Positions 46,237 through 56,797 of a stretch of 64,000 nucleotides of DNA are shown here, in pieces. The stretch covers positions 1 through 64,000 of the forward strand of contig JACKQL020000024.1 in the NCBI GenBank assembly GCA_018296165.2, given 5' to 3'. This DNA comes from Termitomyces sp. T153. Taxonomy: Eukaryota; Basidiomycota; Agaricomycetes; Agaricales; Lyophyllaceae. The notes beneath the pieces are model-generated. The model was given only the letters and a program-made list of their open reading frames with translations. It was not told the DNA's origin and did no database searches. How positions within the stretch are numbered: position 1 is the stretch's first letter; the number at the start of each line of letters is the position of its first letter. Made by a program: the position numbers and the translations under genes.

Positions 46237-47018
46237 ATGGTGAGCTCGCTGCTGCTGGCGTCGGCGAGGCGTGTAAATGCTGATCATTCTGACCCCAGGG
46301 TATCGACATCGCACGCCATCACGTCAAGAAAGGTAATCGGACCGAACCCAAGAGCGAGGATCCCTATTTGCTCCTCCTTGTGAAGGTATAGCCAGCCCAT
46401 ACCTATATTTCGCAACACGATTTGACATCTTTCCAGCTCTACCGCTTCTTGGCCCGTCGCACAGATTCGCCGTTCAACAAGGTTTATATCTTTGAAACGG
46501 GTTATACGCACAATTACTGAGCACTTGTGTGATTATAGGCCATCCTCCACCGTCTCTTCCTGTCCAAGATCAACCGCCCTCCCATTTCCCTCTCCCGCAT
46601 CATCAAGGAGACCTCGAGCGCCAGCGACCGCGACTCTAAAGTCATTGTTACCGTTGGAACCGTCACTGATGATATCCGCCAACTTGAAATTCCCAAACTC
46701 ACCGTTGCCGCGCTCCGCTTCACCCGTGCTGCGAAGGAGAGAATCCTAAATGCAGGTGGCGAGGTTTTGACCCTCGACCAGCTCGCTCTTCGTGCTCCGA
46801 CCGGTGCTAACACTATTCTCTTGCGCGGTGTCAAGAACTCACGGGAGGCCGTCAAGCACTTCGGCATGGGCCCCCACAAGCACAAGAAGCCCTACACTGT
46901 CTCTAAGGGTCGCAAAGTTCGTTTTTTGAGATTTTCTCTTCGTTATGCATCCTCCTCATGTTGTGTCCAGTTCGAGCAAGCTCGTGGTCGCCGAAAGTCC
47001 CGTGGCTTCAAGGTTTAA
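46237..47018 (+). CDS. 60S ribosomal protein L18 (eL18)
   Basis: Exons 46237-46239 (ATG only), 46299-46385, 46437-46481, 46539-46916 and 46971-47018 give 186 residues, the family length. All introns are phase 0. The product begins [18 protein letters not shown] and continues through [50 protein letters not shown] and [19 protein letters not shown], ending [12 protein letters not shown]. It is a structural protein of the large cytoplasmic ribosomal subunit. Placing the intron directly after the start codon is frequent in fungal ribosomal protein genes. Confidence 0.96.
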
Positions 47019-47643
47019 GGGATGCCTTATCAAAATCGACTCGGGAGCTACTCCCATGGTTCGACGTCGGTGGTGGTTTTTTTATGCAACATGTTATGTC
47101 TACTTCTACAAAGTATGCACTTATTCCATATCGCATGCAAATCACCATCTTGGACCGCCCATATAAACTTTTCTCTCAAAGTCGTTTCTTGGAATGTGTT
47201 TTTGGACAATGTTGCTAAAAACTTTAACATGAGAGCACGATTGAAGGCAATGCATTTTAAGCTCTTATACTGTGACAATCTTGGGTGTTTTAGTGCAGAT
47301 ACGGATGTTCCTCCAAATATGTAGCTCGTAGCAGTCCTGAATTCGGTTAAATTCTGGATCTGTTTATGTCAGCGAGGTTGACGATTGCCGCCGGCAGGTT
47401 TTCTTCCTTCGAGCCGATGTTATTTTCGCGTCTATGCTGAGATGCAAAGAGCTCAGCAAACTTCCAAAGGCTGCAAGCGGAAAATATGTCAATGTATGTC
47501 TGTATACTCTCTTTCAAAGTAAAATACCGACCCAGTGAAACTACAAACTATAGTTCCGCCGCCAGACTCCTGGCCGCACCACCAACCACTTCCTACCTGG
47601 GAATAAAGTTCCGCCAGACTGCCTAGACCCATCTCATCCAGCG
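47019..47643. other. Intergenic, no gene seen
   Basis: About 620 bp holding the eL18 3' flank and the promoter of the next plus-strand gene. Only short frames; no tRNA-like structure was noticed. Confidence 0.5.
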
Positions 47644-50600
47644 ATGAGTATACCAAAAACTCTATTTCCAAACATTAGAGATGATAGCCTGGGTATCAAG
47701 GCAGTCCCTTTCGCTACCCTGACCAAACCGGAGCAAGTTTGGACAACACCTTCTAGTCCACCTATTGACACCTGGACGGAGCGCGTCAAACGATTGATTA
47801 GCACGAATGCTAATCTAGGGGAAGGAGAGGAACCCTTAGAAGTCGCGCCGATCCTCTTGCATAGTACAAAGGAGAATGCTATTCCCATGTCCTTCATCAA
47901 TGCGACAAGCAAGAAGCGGACGAGTAACAAGAAAGTTATCCGGGTCAAGATTGCCTCTAGACTCAAGATCGCGATTAATCTCATTGTCACGCGTGGTGCA
48001 GATGTGGCTGAAGTTAATGGGAAGCTGAAATTAGTCATGAATGAGGAGGAAGCGGTGAAAATGTCGGACAAATGGCTGTCTCCTGGTCAGTTTACACTGT
48101 CCTTGTTTCTTTTCTTTCTTTTGAGGCTCAAAAATGCGAACAGGCTGGACATATATTTTCTTCCCTACACTCGAGATCTATCGCATGCCGTACCATGACA
48201 TGATCCCTCTGCTACGCAAGTCGCTCCGACAGATTTATGATTTGTCTCAAGAATTTGAGAAAAAGTGGGTTTCTAACGCGACGAAGCCGAAGGAGGCTCC
48301 TAAGTCTCATTATACGCCGAATCACGCCAAGGCTTTCTACCAGCATACTGGGAAGACAACTCCTGGAAAACCCTTCCAAAACCGCAATACAAGACAAATG
48401 GGCTATAGGCCGTACTCAACTCGGAGCAATCCTACGACCCAATCTAGATCCGCGAAGGACAATGTATGTTTCCATTGACAACCTATCATACTTTTGTCTT
48501 ATTTCCGTAGTTGGATGCCAAACCCCACAAAGGCAAGAAGAAGAAATCGCATAATAAATCTCAGTCGTCAGAGTGCCTATGTCCTCGATCTCGCCGTTCA
48601 AACAGATTTGACAAGGTACCTACACTGGTTCCCGAGCTTGAAGAAAGTATCTCAGTTCAGATGAGTGAGTTTAGTCCGACTGCCGAACGTGGAGTAACGT
48701 CTGCAACTGTATGTTTCCTCATGCCCTCAGCTCAAAGGATCCTTAATCTTATGTTTACTTTCGTCTCATTCCCGTAGTTGGAGGCCAAACCCCACAAAGG
48801 CAAGAAGAAGAAATCGCATGATAAATCTCAATCGTCAGAGCGCCTATCTTCTCGATGTCGACGTTCAAACAAGTTTGACGAGGCACCTACACTGGTCCCC
48901 GAGCTCGAAGGGAGCATGTTAGCTCAGATGATTGGGTTTAGTCCGACTGCCGAACCTGGAGCAACGTCTACAGTTGTATGTTTCCTCATGCCCTCAGCTC
49001 AAAGGATCGTTGATCTTATGTTTCGTTCTATGTCTCATTTCCGTAGTTCGATGCCAAACCCCACAAAGGCAAGAAGAAGAAATCGCATGATAAATCTCAA
49101 TCGTCAGAGCGCTTATCTCGATCTCGCCGTTCAGACAGATTCGACAAGGCACCTACATTGGTTCCCGAGCTCGAAGAAAGTATGTTAGCTCAGATGAATG
49201 AGTATAGGCCGACTGCCGAACGAGGAGCAACGTCTGCAATTGTATGTTTCTCATTCCCTCAGTTTAAACGATCGTTGTTCTTATGTTTCGTTCTATGTTT
49301 CGTTTCCGTAGTTCGATGTCGAAGCCCCCAAAGGCAAGAAGAAATTGCACGATAAATCTCAATCGTCAGAACACCTATTTCCTCGATCTCGCCGTTCAAA
49401 CAAGTTTGACAAGGCACCTACGCTGGTTCCTATGCTCGAAGAAAGTATGTTAGCTCAGATGAATGAGCTCAGTCCGACTGCAGAACGAGGAGCAACGTCT
49501 GCAATTGTATGTCCTTCATGCCCTCAGCTCAAAGGATCGTTAATCTTATGTTGACTTTTGTCTCATTTCCGTAGTTCGATGTCGGAGCCCACAAAGACAA
49601 GAAAAAATCGTATAATAAATCTCGATCGTCAGAGCACCTATCTCCTCGATCTCGCCGTTCAAACAAGTTTGACGCGGCACCTACACTGGTCCCCGAGCTC
49701 GAAGAACGTATCTTAGCTCAGATGAGTGAGTTCGATCCGACTGCCGAACCTGGAGCAACGTCTACAATTGTATGTTTCTCATTCCCTCAGCTTAAAGGAT
49801 TATTGATCTTATGTTTCGTTCTATGTTTCGTTTCCGTAGTTGGATGTCAAACCCCACAAAGGCGGGAAGAAGAAATCGCATAATAAATATCAGTCGTCAG
49901 AGCGCCTATCTGTTCGATCTCGCCGTTCAAACAAGTTTGACGAGGCACCTACACTGGTCCCCGAGCTCGAAGAAAGTATCTTAGCTCAGATGAGTGAGTT
50001 TGATCCGACTTCCGAACCTGGAGCAACGTCTACAGTTGTATGTTTGTTCATGTTCTCAGTTCGAAGAATCGTTGATCTTATGTTTCGTTCATAGCGTCTT
50101 GATGATGTGGCTTATGAAAACACCTTTCCTACATCCATTCTCGGAAACGATATCCCCAAGATTATTCCTGCGATTAGAGAAGATGACCCAACTATCATAA
50201 TGCTGAAAGAATTAAGAGATGAGGCCACGCAATGGTTGGGCAGGTCGTCAAAGGTTCGTCTTTTCTATGGTTTCGTACGCTCCAATGTCGATCCTTAATC
50301 TCTGCAGTTATACACTTCAAAACGAAGACAAGGATTTATTAGACGGCGAATCATAGCCCAGCAGGGGAAGCCCGAGGCAACTTTAGACCTAGAGTTTATT
50401 GGTTTCGACTCACGACCAAACCCTTCCTATGACCCCTTTACAGGCGTACAGGCAAGCTCTAGACCGCAGGAAGACCCAATATCCACTCACAAGACGTTAC
50501 TTGACCTCCTGAACACAAGATCGGCACGAACGTCCCCTCGTCATCCAGAATATCCTCGTTATGACCCGCTTCCGCCTCATGACTTTGATCCCTTTGCGCC

Positions 50601-50967
50601 TCTTATTTCATTGGAAGAAAAACAACATGCGTCTACCTTCCGTACCAAATCACCCGACAAGTCACTGAGTGACTTCTCTGACGCCCTTAATTTCGATCCT
50701 TCTGCTCCTGTGTCCCCCGCGTCAGCACCTAAACTCGAGGTCGAGCTTACCGCACCGAACAATTTGCCTGCTAAAACACGAAGCGTCGAAAATTTAGTCC
50801 AAGAATTCAATCCCTTCTGCACGGAGGACTTGGATGGTGGTATTATCGCAACTCCAACTCCAGCTACCCCGATTTCTCCACTCACTTCCGGACCCAGGCC
50901 GCGACCTTCCACTTCCTCCCGAATCTCGCGATTGAAGCGTGCTGAAACTCAGGCTAGGGCTTTTTAA
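47644..50967 (+). CDS. Unrecognised protein with six tandem repeat exons
   Basis: Exons: 47644-48085, 48144-48463, repeat exons 48511-48708, 48778-48975, 49047-49241, 49312-49506, 49575-49769 and 49840-50037, then 50095-50253 and 50308-50967, giving 919 residues. Residues 1-254 form a basic, folded-looking domain (NKKVIRVKIASRLKIAINLI, then GWTYIFFPTLEIYRMPYHDM and LLRKSLRQIYDLS). This faintly recalls bacterial RNase P protein-like folds; I would not call it. The next 393 residues are six copies of a 65-66-residue unit: a Lys/Ser-rich half (PHKGKKKKSH(N/D)KSQSS) and an acidic half (FDKAPTLVPELEES, then SPTAE-GATS). The remaining 273 residues have Pro/Ser-rich tracts and SLSDFSDALNFDP- and LVQEFNPF-type motifs. 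All repeat exons are phase 0 at both ends. Confidence 0.82.
48464..50094 (+). repeat. Tandem exon-intron array, 6 units of 263-269 bp
   Basis: Unit starts at 48511, 48778, 49047, 49312, 49575 and 49840. Each unit is a 195- or 198-nt exon beginning TT(G/C)GA plus an intron of about 65-71 nt beginning GTATGT and ending TTCCGTAG or TCCCGTAG. Introns as well as exons are alike (shared CCCTCAG(C/T)T(C/T)AAA and TCTTATGTTT), so whole exon-intron units were duplicated. Adjacent units differ by scattered substitutions and one codon-sized length change, and every unit stays open and in frame. Confidence 0.95.
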
Positions 50968-51542
50968 AGCTAAGTCCCGGAACACACCAGGACGTTATGG
51001 ATCCACTATCTGGACTATGGGTCGTCTCAAGGATGATGCCAGATGCCTTTCTCTGATAACAGGCGCACCAGCCTCCTTTATGTTACCGCTAGAGTTGCGT
51101 AATAAACCGGAGGTTTTTTGTGTGGGATATAATGGAATCACACACTCACCATACAGGTACCGCGACTGTCGATGTTTTCAATGCAATGGAGAAGGTCTTC
51201 TAGAAGGGATGATAGATGATCAATGATCGTTGAGGCTACAACTATCAATATCCTTGTGCAACTTTGAAGCGGCGGTCTGTGTAATTACATACGCACATAT
51301 TACAAGACATTGGCTCGATGAGTGATACGCTGTTGTTCACATATTTGTGCACCGTAGGTAGCCTATCGTCGGCATTTGTGTATTTACGGTAAACTGTTTG
51401 TTTCATAAACAGGTCCCTGTCAGTTAGGATGTCGGGCTGCCGGCGCGGGTGTGACTCTTGTCATGTGACTGCTAACTCAATTCCAAACAGTTTTAACCAG
51501 TGATCCTCTCTGAATTCCTGGTGTGTCTGTTCGCTTCTTGTT
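50968..51542. other. Intergenic, no gene seen
   Basis: About 575 bp between two plus-strand genes. A short frame over 50939-51226 overlaps the end of the previous gene in another frame and lacks homology signs. It holds the Nop9 promoter. Confidence 0.5.
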
Positions 51543-54462
51543 ATGCCCAGAGAGAACAGAAAACGCGGAAAAAAGATAAAGAAACAAACGGACGATGATC
51601 TGAGCAAATCGCGTCCACCTCAAGAACCACAAGTTCTCGAACCAATTGGTGAACCATCCTGGATACGTTTCGCTCCTCGTCATGACCCAGAAGGCAATGA
51701 ATTCAACCCAGAAGCTCCCTTTGGATACGTGGATGCCGATGTGAAAGCTTATTTTAGGACTGTTGATGTTCAGATACGGGATTGGCAGGTGCAAGAGGAT
51801 CAAGAGTTGGATCAAGACAAAGGCCCAAACGAAGGCGCGTTTTCATGCTACGTTGAAGAGCGACAGAATGTGACGTTTGACTATATTTAACTCTAGAACG
51901 ACGCTTATTCTTCATAGCCGCGTTAACGGAGATGGGGGGGAAAGAGAAGCAACTTATGACTGATCCAGACTGCTCCGTGATCTTGGAGAGGATGATATAC
52001 TCGATGGATGATTTTGTGAGAAGGGTGTTCATAGACAGCCTAACTAGTTCGTGAGTTGCCAAGTATGTTGATACAGAAGTTGAGCAGCTAATCTTACTTC
52101 TTAGTTTTGAGGTTCTGGTTCGACACCGTTTTGCTTCGCATGTGTGTCAGACTTTATTCTCTGTAGCAAGCGAGACCATATCCAGAGAGGTAAGTAGGTA
52201 CACGAGATTAAGGAAACACTCTGATCGTCAACCAAAGAGTCGTGGTATTCTTCCAAATGTACCGGAAACTGCAGACAAGGGCGAATTAAGGACTTTGACG
52301 CAGCTCGTCCTTGATGTTGCAGAGGTTAGTTGATTCCTTTTACAAGGCTTTATCGCCTGTCTCAAAGATTCTCAGGAACTTGTTTCTTCTTTTTCTTCTC
52401 TAATCATGGATCCATTCGCTTCGCATGTTGTTCGCGCGCTCTTAACACTACTTTCTCCCAGCGTATCGTCGTTAGGTCCCACAGCACAGGGCACAATACG
52501 CTCCAAGAAAAGCGCTACGTGGAAGGCAAAGCAGGGACCGATGAGGTCTGTATTCACCGATGAGAAGGGCAAGGGGAAAGAAGTGGTTTCCCAATCAAGA
52601 CCTACTGAATTCAGCGACCTGGCTCGACGGCTAGTCGACATATTAAGAACTGAGCTCGGCGAAAACGAAGTGCGAGCCCTCGCTGCTAATAAAGTTGCGA
52701 GTCCTGGATTGCAGGTTGGTCTATCTGATTTGCCGTGAGTAGGGTTTCTGATGACCGCTCTCAGATGCTCTTAGAAGTCGAAGCAGATTGTGGTATGACT
52801 GACAATCCAGATTCGCTTATGGACAGAGTCATGGTAGGAATTATTTCAACGTGCGGTGTGTCCACTTGGTTTTTGCACCTTTTTTCCGCCTCATGATCAT
52901 TCAGTAAACGATCCTGGTCTGGTAATTGAACCATCGGACTACCTGAATACCCTTTTGCGTGACCCAACCTCTTCACATCTGCTCGAAACTATTGTAACGC
53001 GTTCTCCCGACCAGGCATTCGTAGTTCTCTGGGATATATATTTCAAGGGAACACTCCCTAGGTTGGCAAATCACCCTGTTGCCAATTTTGTAGTAGCCAA
53101 GGCGTTAGAAAGGGTTTCACCTGAACAACTTTCTGAAGCCTGTGAAGAGCTGAAAGGCACATGGAACAAATTGATATGTGGGTGACCTCCGGAACTAGGC
53201 ATGCACGTCGTTTGTTCTTATTTCACTCAACAGCTACGTCTAAGACCGGTGTCCTGCGTGCTGCTATCGACCGAAGTGCGATTCTTCAGTCCTCAGAACA
53301 TCTAATTTGTGAGGTTTGTCCAATGACCTATCACGATTTTTCTCTGTTTTGATATGCCAGGTGTAGGCCGTTTATTCTGCTTTTGAAATGAGAACTGTTG
53401 AGGATCGTGTCAATCTGGTGCCATGTGTGTTGCACCTGCTATCCCTCCATGTCAGCCCGCTTCTTTGTCATATCGGACGCTATTAATGTGAGCCTCAGGA
53501 GTACAAAGCATCATCAAAGTCGCAGGTAGTTCCTGCTTCCCTAACTGCACCACATAAACGGCACGGCCGTTCAGAGCCTGAAGCTGAAAATAACCTGGGT
53601 GGGTCAAAGATTCAAGGGTCCATACTGCTACAATCCCTCCTCCGGCTTCCAGCACCACACAATGACATTGTCATCACGAAGTAACTCTACCCTGTGAGAT
53701 ATGGTTTTCTAACTCAAGGTCCTTTTCAGCATCATGGCATTGCCGATGGAAAGACGAATTGAAATGGCACATGACGCCAGTGGGTCCCGTGTCTATGACG
53801 TTCTCCTTGAATCTCCCACTGTTCCCTCGAAAGCCAAGCGTGAGCTTATTATGGAGTTCATCGGCCACTACCATGTTCTTGTAGACGACCGTTTGGGGAG
53901 TCGCGTAGGTGATCGCTGCTGGGCTTTTGCCGATACCTACCTTAAGGTGTGTATAAGTGACACTCTTAATAAGAAATTGATTTCCTGATGTGCTTTCTTC
54001 CTTCAGGAGAAAATCGCTCGAAGTCTCTTCTTTCATGAACAGTTTCTTGCGGCTTCTTACTATGGCAAATTTTTTGCACGAAACCTCAACCTTTACCTTC
54101 TGCAGCGACGCCCAAATGAGTGGAAGACGATGCAAGCCAATCGCAAACGAACACCAGACAAATCTTCCAACTTACTTCCTAACCCAGAAAGTGAACACCC
54201 ACACGTAGTCCAAAAATCCACCAAGCGAAAAAGGCATACTCATGGAGAAGATGAGATTGACGCAGTCTTCAATGCCTCCTTGGGCAAACGGATAAAAAAG
54301 ACAGCTTTGGGTCAAACAGCCTCTGTACCTACACCAAGTGAACCGGAGATGGATGTCAAGAAGAGCGGAGGACTGGACAGTCTGCAAGTCGTGTTAGGTG
54401 CAATCAAGTCTGCTCCAAAGGATGAAAGAAGCAACAAGAAACGAAAAAAGCATCAGGTTTGA
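51543..54462 (+). CDS. Nop9, Pumilio-type nucleolar RNA-binding protein
   Basis: A multi-exon gene with a basic N-terminus ([13 protein letters not shown]) and then Pumilio-like repeats spread over many small exons: [107 protein letters not shown]. It ends with [19 protein letters not shown] and a Lys/Arg-rich tail (KKRKKHQV). FASHV, SSHLLE and SGSRVYD are typical RNA-binding repeat cores. In yeast Nop9 binds the 20S pre-rRNA and is needed for 18S rRNA processing in the nucleolus. The first ATG, 51543, and the stop at 54462 are clear. The first splice (about 51836-51900) is not resolved in frame with canonical sites. Confidence 0.88.
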
Positions 54463-54643
54463 CATCCGATGCCGGTGGTAGGATTGCGACCTTCGAAAAA
54501 AGTCCAGTAATATGGCATTTATTTCATTATTTATATGAGCTATGACGAATTGTCAATACATGTCTGAACAGTGAGTGGGTTAAACCGTAAGTTTATGGGA
54601 GTGCAGTTGAATAGATGGTAAAGTGGACTAGTGTCTGTCACAG

Positions 54644-56011
54644 TTAACGGATGAAAAATTCCTCTAGTGTAACCTTCAATCCTTCTTGAGACCACATGCT
54701 CAATGTGTCCCGTGTCTGAGGGCTAGAAATTGGAACTAAAGAGACAAAACTAAAACGTCGGAGTAGATTTCTTCCAGTAGTGGGCTTCCATCGTGATTGA
54801 ATGAGTTTCAGTACCCGTAAGATGGTGCAATGAGCGCCGTGACATTGAATATGAAATGTCTCAAGAAATGGAAGATACATTGGGAATGAGTTGTCAATCG
54901 ATAGCGTGATTGTGCTGAGAAACGTGTCGGTAATCGGATCAGCTTCTTTGTGTGCCAACGAGAACCGCAGTTCGAGACGTGACAGGCGTTGCGTCTGCAA
55001 CAAGCACTCCAACACATCTTTATCCGAAAAGGGGAAGTATGCAAGGCTCAAAGAGCGCAAAGTGGGGCCAAGAGACCCAAGGATCGATATGAACCTTGAC
55101 TGATCTCTTGTGGACCAAAGCAGTGTGTCTGATTCATGGTTGCCCTTCACGAGCCATCGAAGATTGAGCGATGATAAATATGGTAACTTCAGCTGCTCGA
55201 AAAATGACACGAGGCTGGATCCCGCTAAAAGCTTCGAGTTGCCCGCATCCCTCTGCGGTCCCGACTGAAGGATCAAGCCCAAGTGTTGGAGATGATGAAG
55301 AGCAACTTCTTTGGTAAAGTTCCGGCTGAAGACGCAATCAGCGGTTAAGGAACATCGCATTAAGTTGCCGCATCGAGCAAAGACATCTAAGTAGCAGTCA
55401 AGAGTTGGAAGTTGCTCGTAATCGAAGGTTATGTTAAGCTCTCTCAATTGGTCCCAGGAGATACCTGACATCTGGATGCCAAAAGAGGACCGCCACAGTC
55501 CTTTCAAGTCGATTGACACAGACCGTAGTTCCGGAAGGTGGCCTGAAAGGAAATACTGCAGGAACGCAGTGCTAGAGCTTTGCGTTTGGAAACAAATGTC
55601 CCCTAAACGGTAGGCATGAGGAGCGAGAGTGGTCAATACCTGCTCCAGACGAGTATCCGGAAGGTGATCTATGGAGGCATGTAAAACCCGGATAGATAGG
55701 AGGGTGTGTCCAGATCGTTCCAACCATAAACCCAATGCATTCAACCTGTTTTGTTGTATGGAGCCATCATCAACGAAGTCAGGAATGCTAATCTCAAAAC
55801 GTGACCACAGCTTGGGCGTTCTTTGCCCAATCTCTCTCCACGATGAGCAAACACTGCAGATCAGTAATGGTCCAGCTCGTGCGCTGAATTGAGGATAAGG
55901 GTCCATGCAATGTTCAAACACTTCGACCTGAAGTTCCACTGGTAGCCGATGAAAGCAAGAATGGAAGAGCTGGTCGTCGCGGGACATAAGGGAGACCAAT
56001 AAGTTCTGCAT
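54644..56011 (-). CDS. F-box protein with leucine-rich C-terminus
   Basis: A single uninterrupted frame of 455 residues, unusual in this intron-rich window. Near the N-terminus is an F-box (HRLPVELQVEVFEHCMD, then ICSVCSSWREIGQRTPKLW). The rest shows irregular leucine-rich units (LRELNITFDYEQL, LSSLNLRWLV, LRSLSLAYFPFSD, LSRLELRFSL). Such proteins recruit substrates to SCF ubiquitin ligases through Skp1. This F-box type is greatly expanded in mushroom-forming fungi, mostly without known targets. A second in-frame ATG at residue 9 is an alternative start. It is tail to tail with Nop9. Confidence 0.88.
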   Translation of the reverse strand: MQNLLVSLMSRDDQLFHSCFHRLPVELQVEVFEHCMDPYPQFSARAGPLLICSVCSSWREIGQRTPKLWSRFEISIPDFVDDGSIQQNRLNALGLWLERSGHTLLSIRVLHASIDHLPDTRLEQVLTTLAPHAYRLGDICFQTQSSSTAFLQYFLSGHLPELRSVSIDLKGLWRSSFGIQMSGISWDQLRELNITFDYEQLPTLDCYLDVFARCGNLMRCSLTADCVFSRNFTKEVALHHLQHLGLILQSGPQRDAGNSKLLAGSSLVSFFEQLKLPYLSSLNLRWLVKGNHESDTLLWSTRDQSRFISILGSLGPTLRSLSLAYFPFSDKDVLECLLQTQRLSRLELRFSLAHKEADPITDTFLSTITLSIDNSFPMYLPFLETFHIQCHGAHCTILRVLKLIQSRWKPTTGRNLLRRFSFVSLVPISSPQTRDTLSMWSQEGLKVTLEEFFIR

Positions 56012-56797
56012 TTCTCGTGAGGTATTGTAAAAGAATTGAACGAGGGAAATTCTTCTGACCTTACGGTGGATTTATATCTGCTGTCCGTGACAGCTCCTTG
56101 GAGTAGGTTACGAACCAATTGTCTATGAATCAAGAAATAAAATAGAAGACTCAAGACGTTGCTGGAACACTGCCCTTGTGCATAGTCAAGAACAAAAAGC
56201 ATCCTTAAGCGGTCCAAACTAGGTTAAGTAACGTACTGAGTGAGCGTAGAACTACGTATACCACTTCCAATTTCAGTGATGGATGGATAGGTCCTTGGCT
56301 CCTCGAATCGTCCGTTACTCGCCGTGGACTGTCCCCCAATGATCGATCCATTGGTTCCTGTTTTTGATATCATGCAGCGACTGTCAGAACAAGGCAGGTT
56401 TGGAGTGGGCAGGCCCTACTTTGCGCGAAGGAGCATACGGGGTTACGCTACTATTTTCGCTGACAACAGCAGCGAATCCGTAACGTCTGCCAGTTCAGGG
56501 CAAGTCTGAGCTTGAAGCCTGAGCCTGCCTGATTGGACACTCGAATACTTACTAAATACCTTAGGTAGTGTCCGTAAATCACACCTGTACATACTGCGGG
56601 CTCGAACCAACAATAGGAAGTGATAGATCATTACTCTCTGATACTTATTCAGAGTGAGCAGTAGCCGACTAAACTCGGAACCGCACAGATGGACAATATG
56701 TAGTAGACTCTCGTGCATTATCATGATCTTCAACGCCAAATTCACCCACACAAGTCATGGTGAATACCTTGTTGCATGTATTTTGATACAGAGTGAG
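56012..56797. other. Intergenic, F-box gene promoter side
   Basis: About 790 bp with only short, unsupported frames. Between the start of the F-box gene and the 3' end of the Nug1-type gene, both on the minus strand. Confidence 0.5.

Noticed and set aside
46514..46885. 123-codon minus-strand frame opposite eL18.
   Set aside because: Antisense shadow of a highly codon-biased ribosomal protein exon.
50939..51226. 95-codon plus-strand frame after the repeat-exon gene.
   Set aside because: It starts inside the preceding gene in another phase, has no splice or homology support and ends in the spacer.
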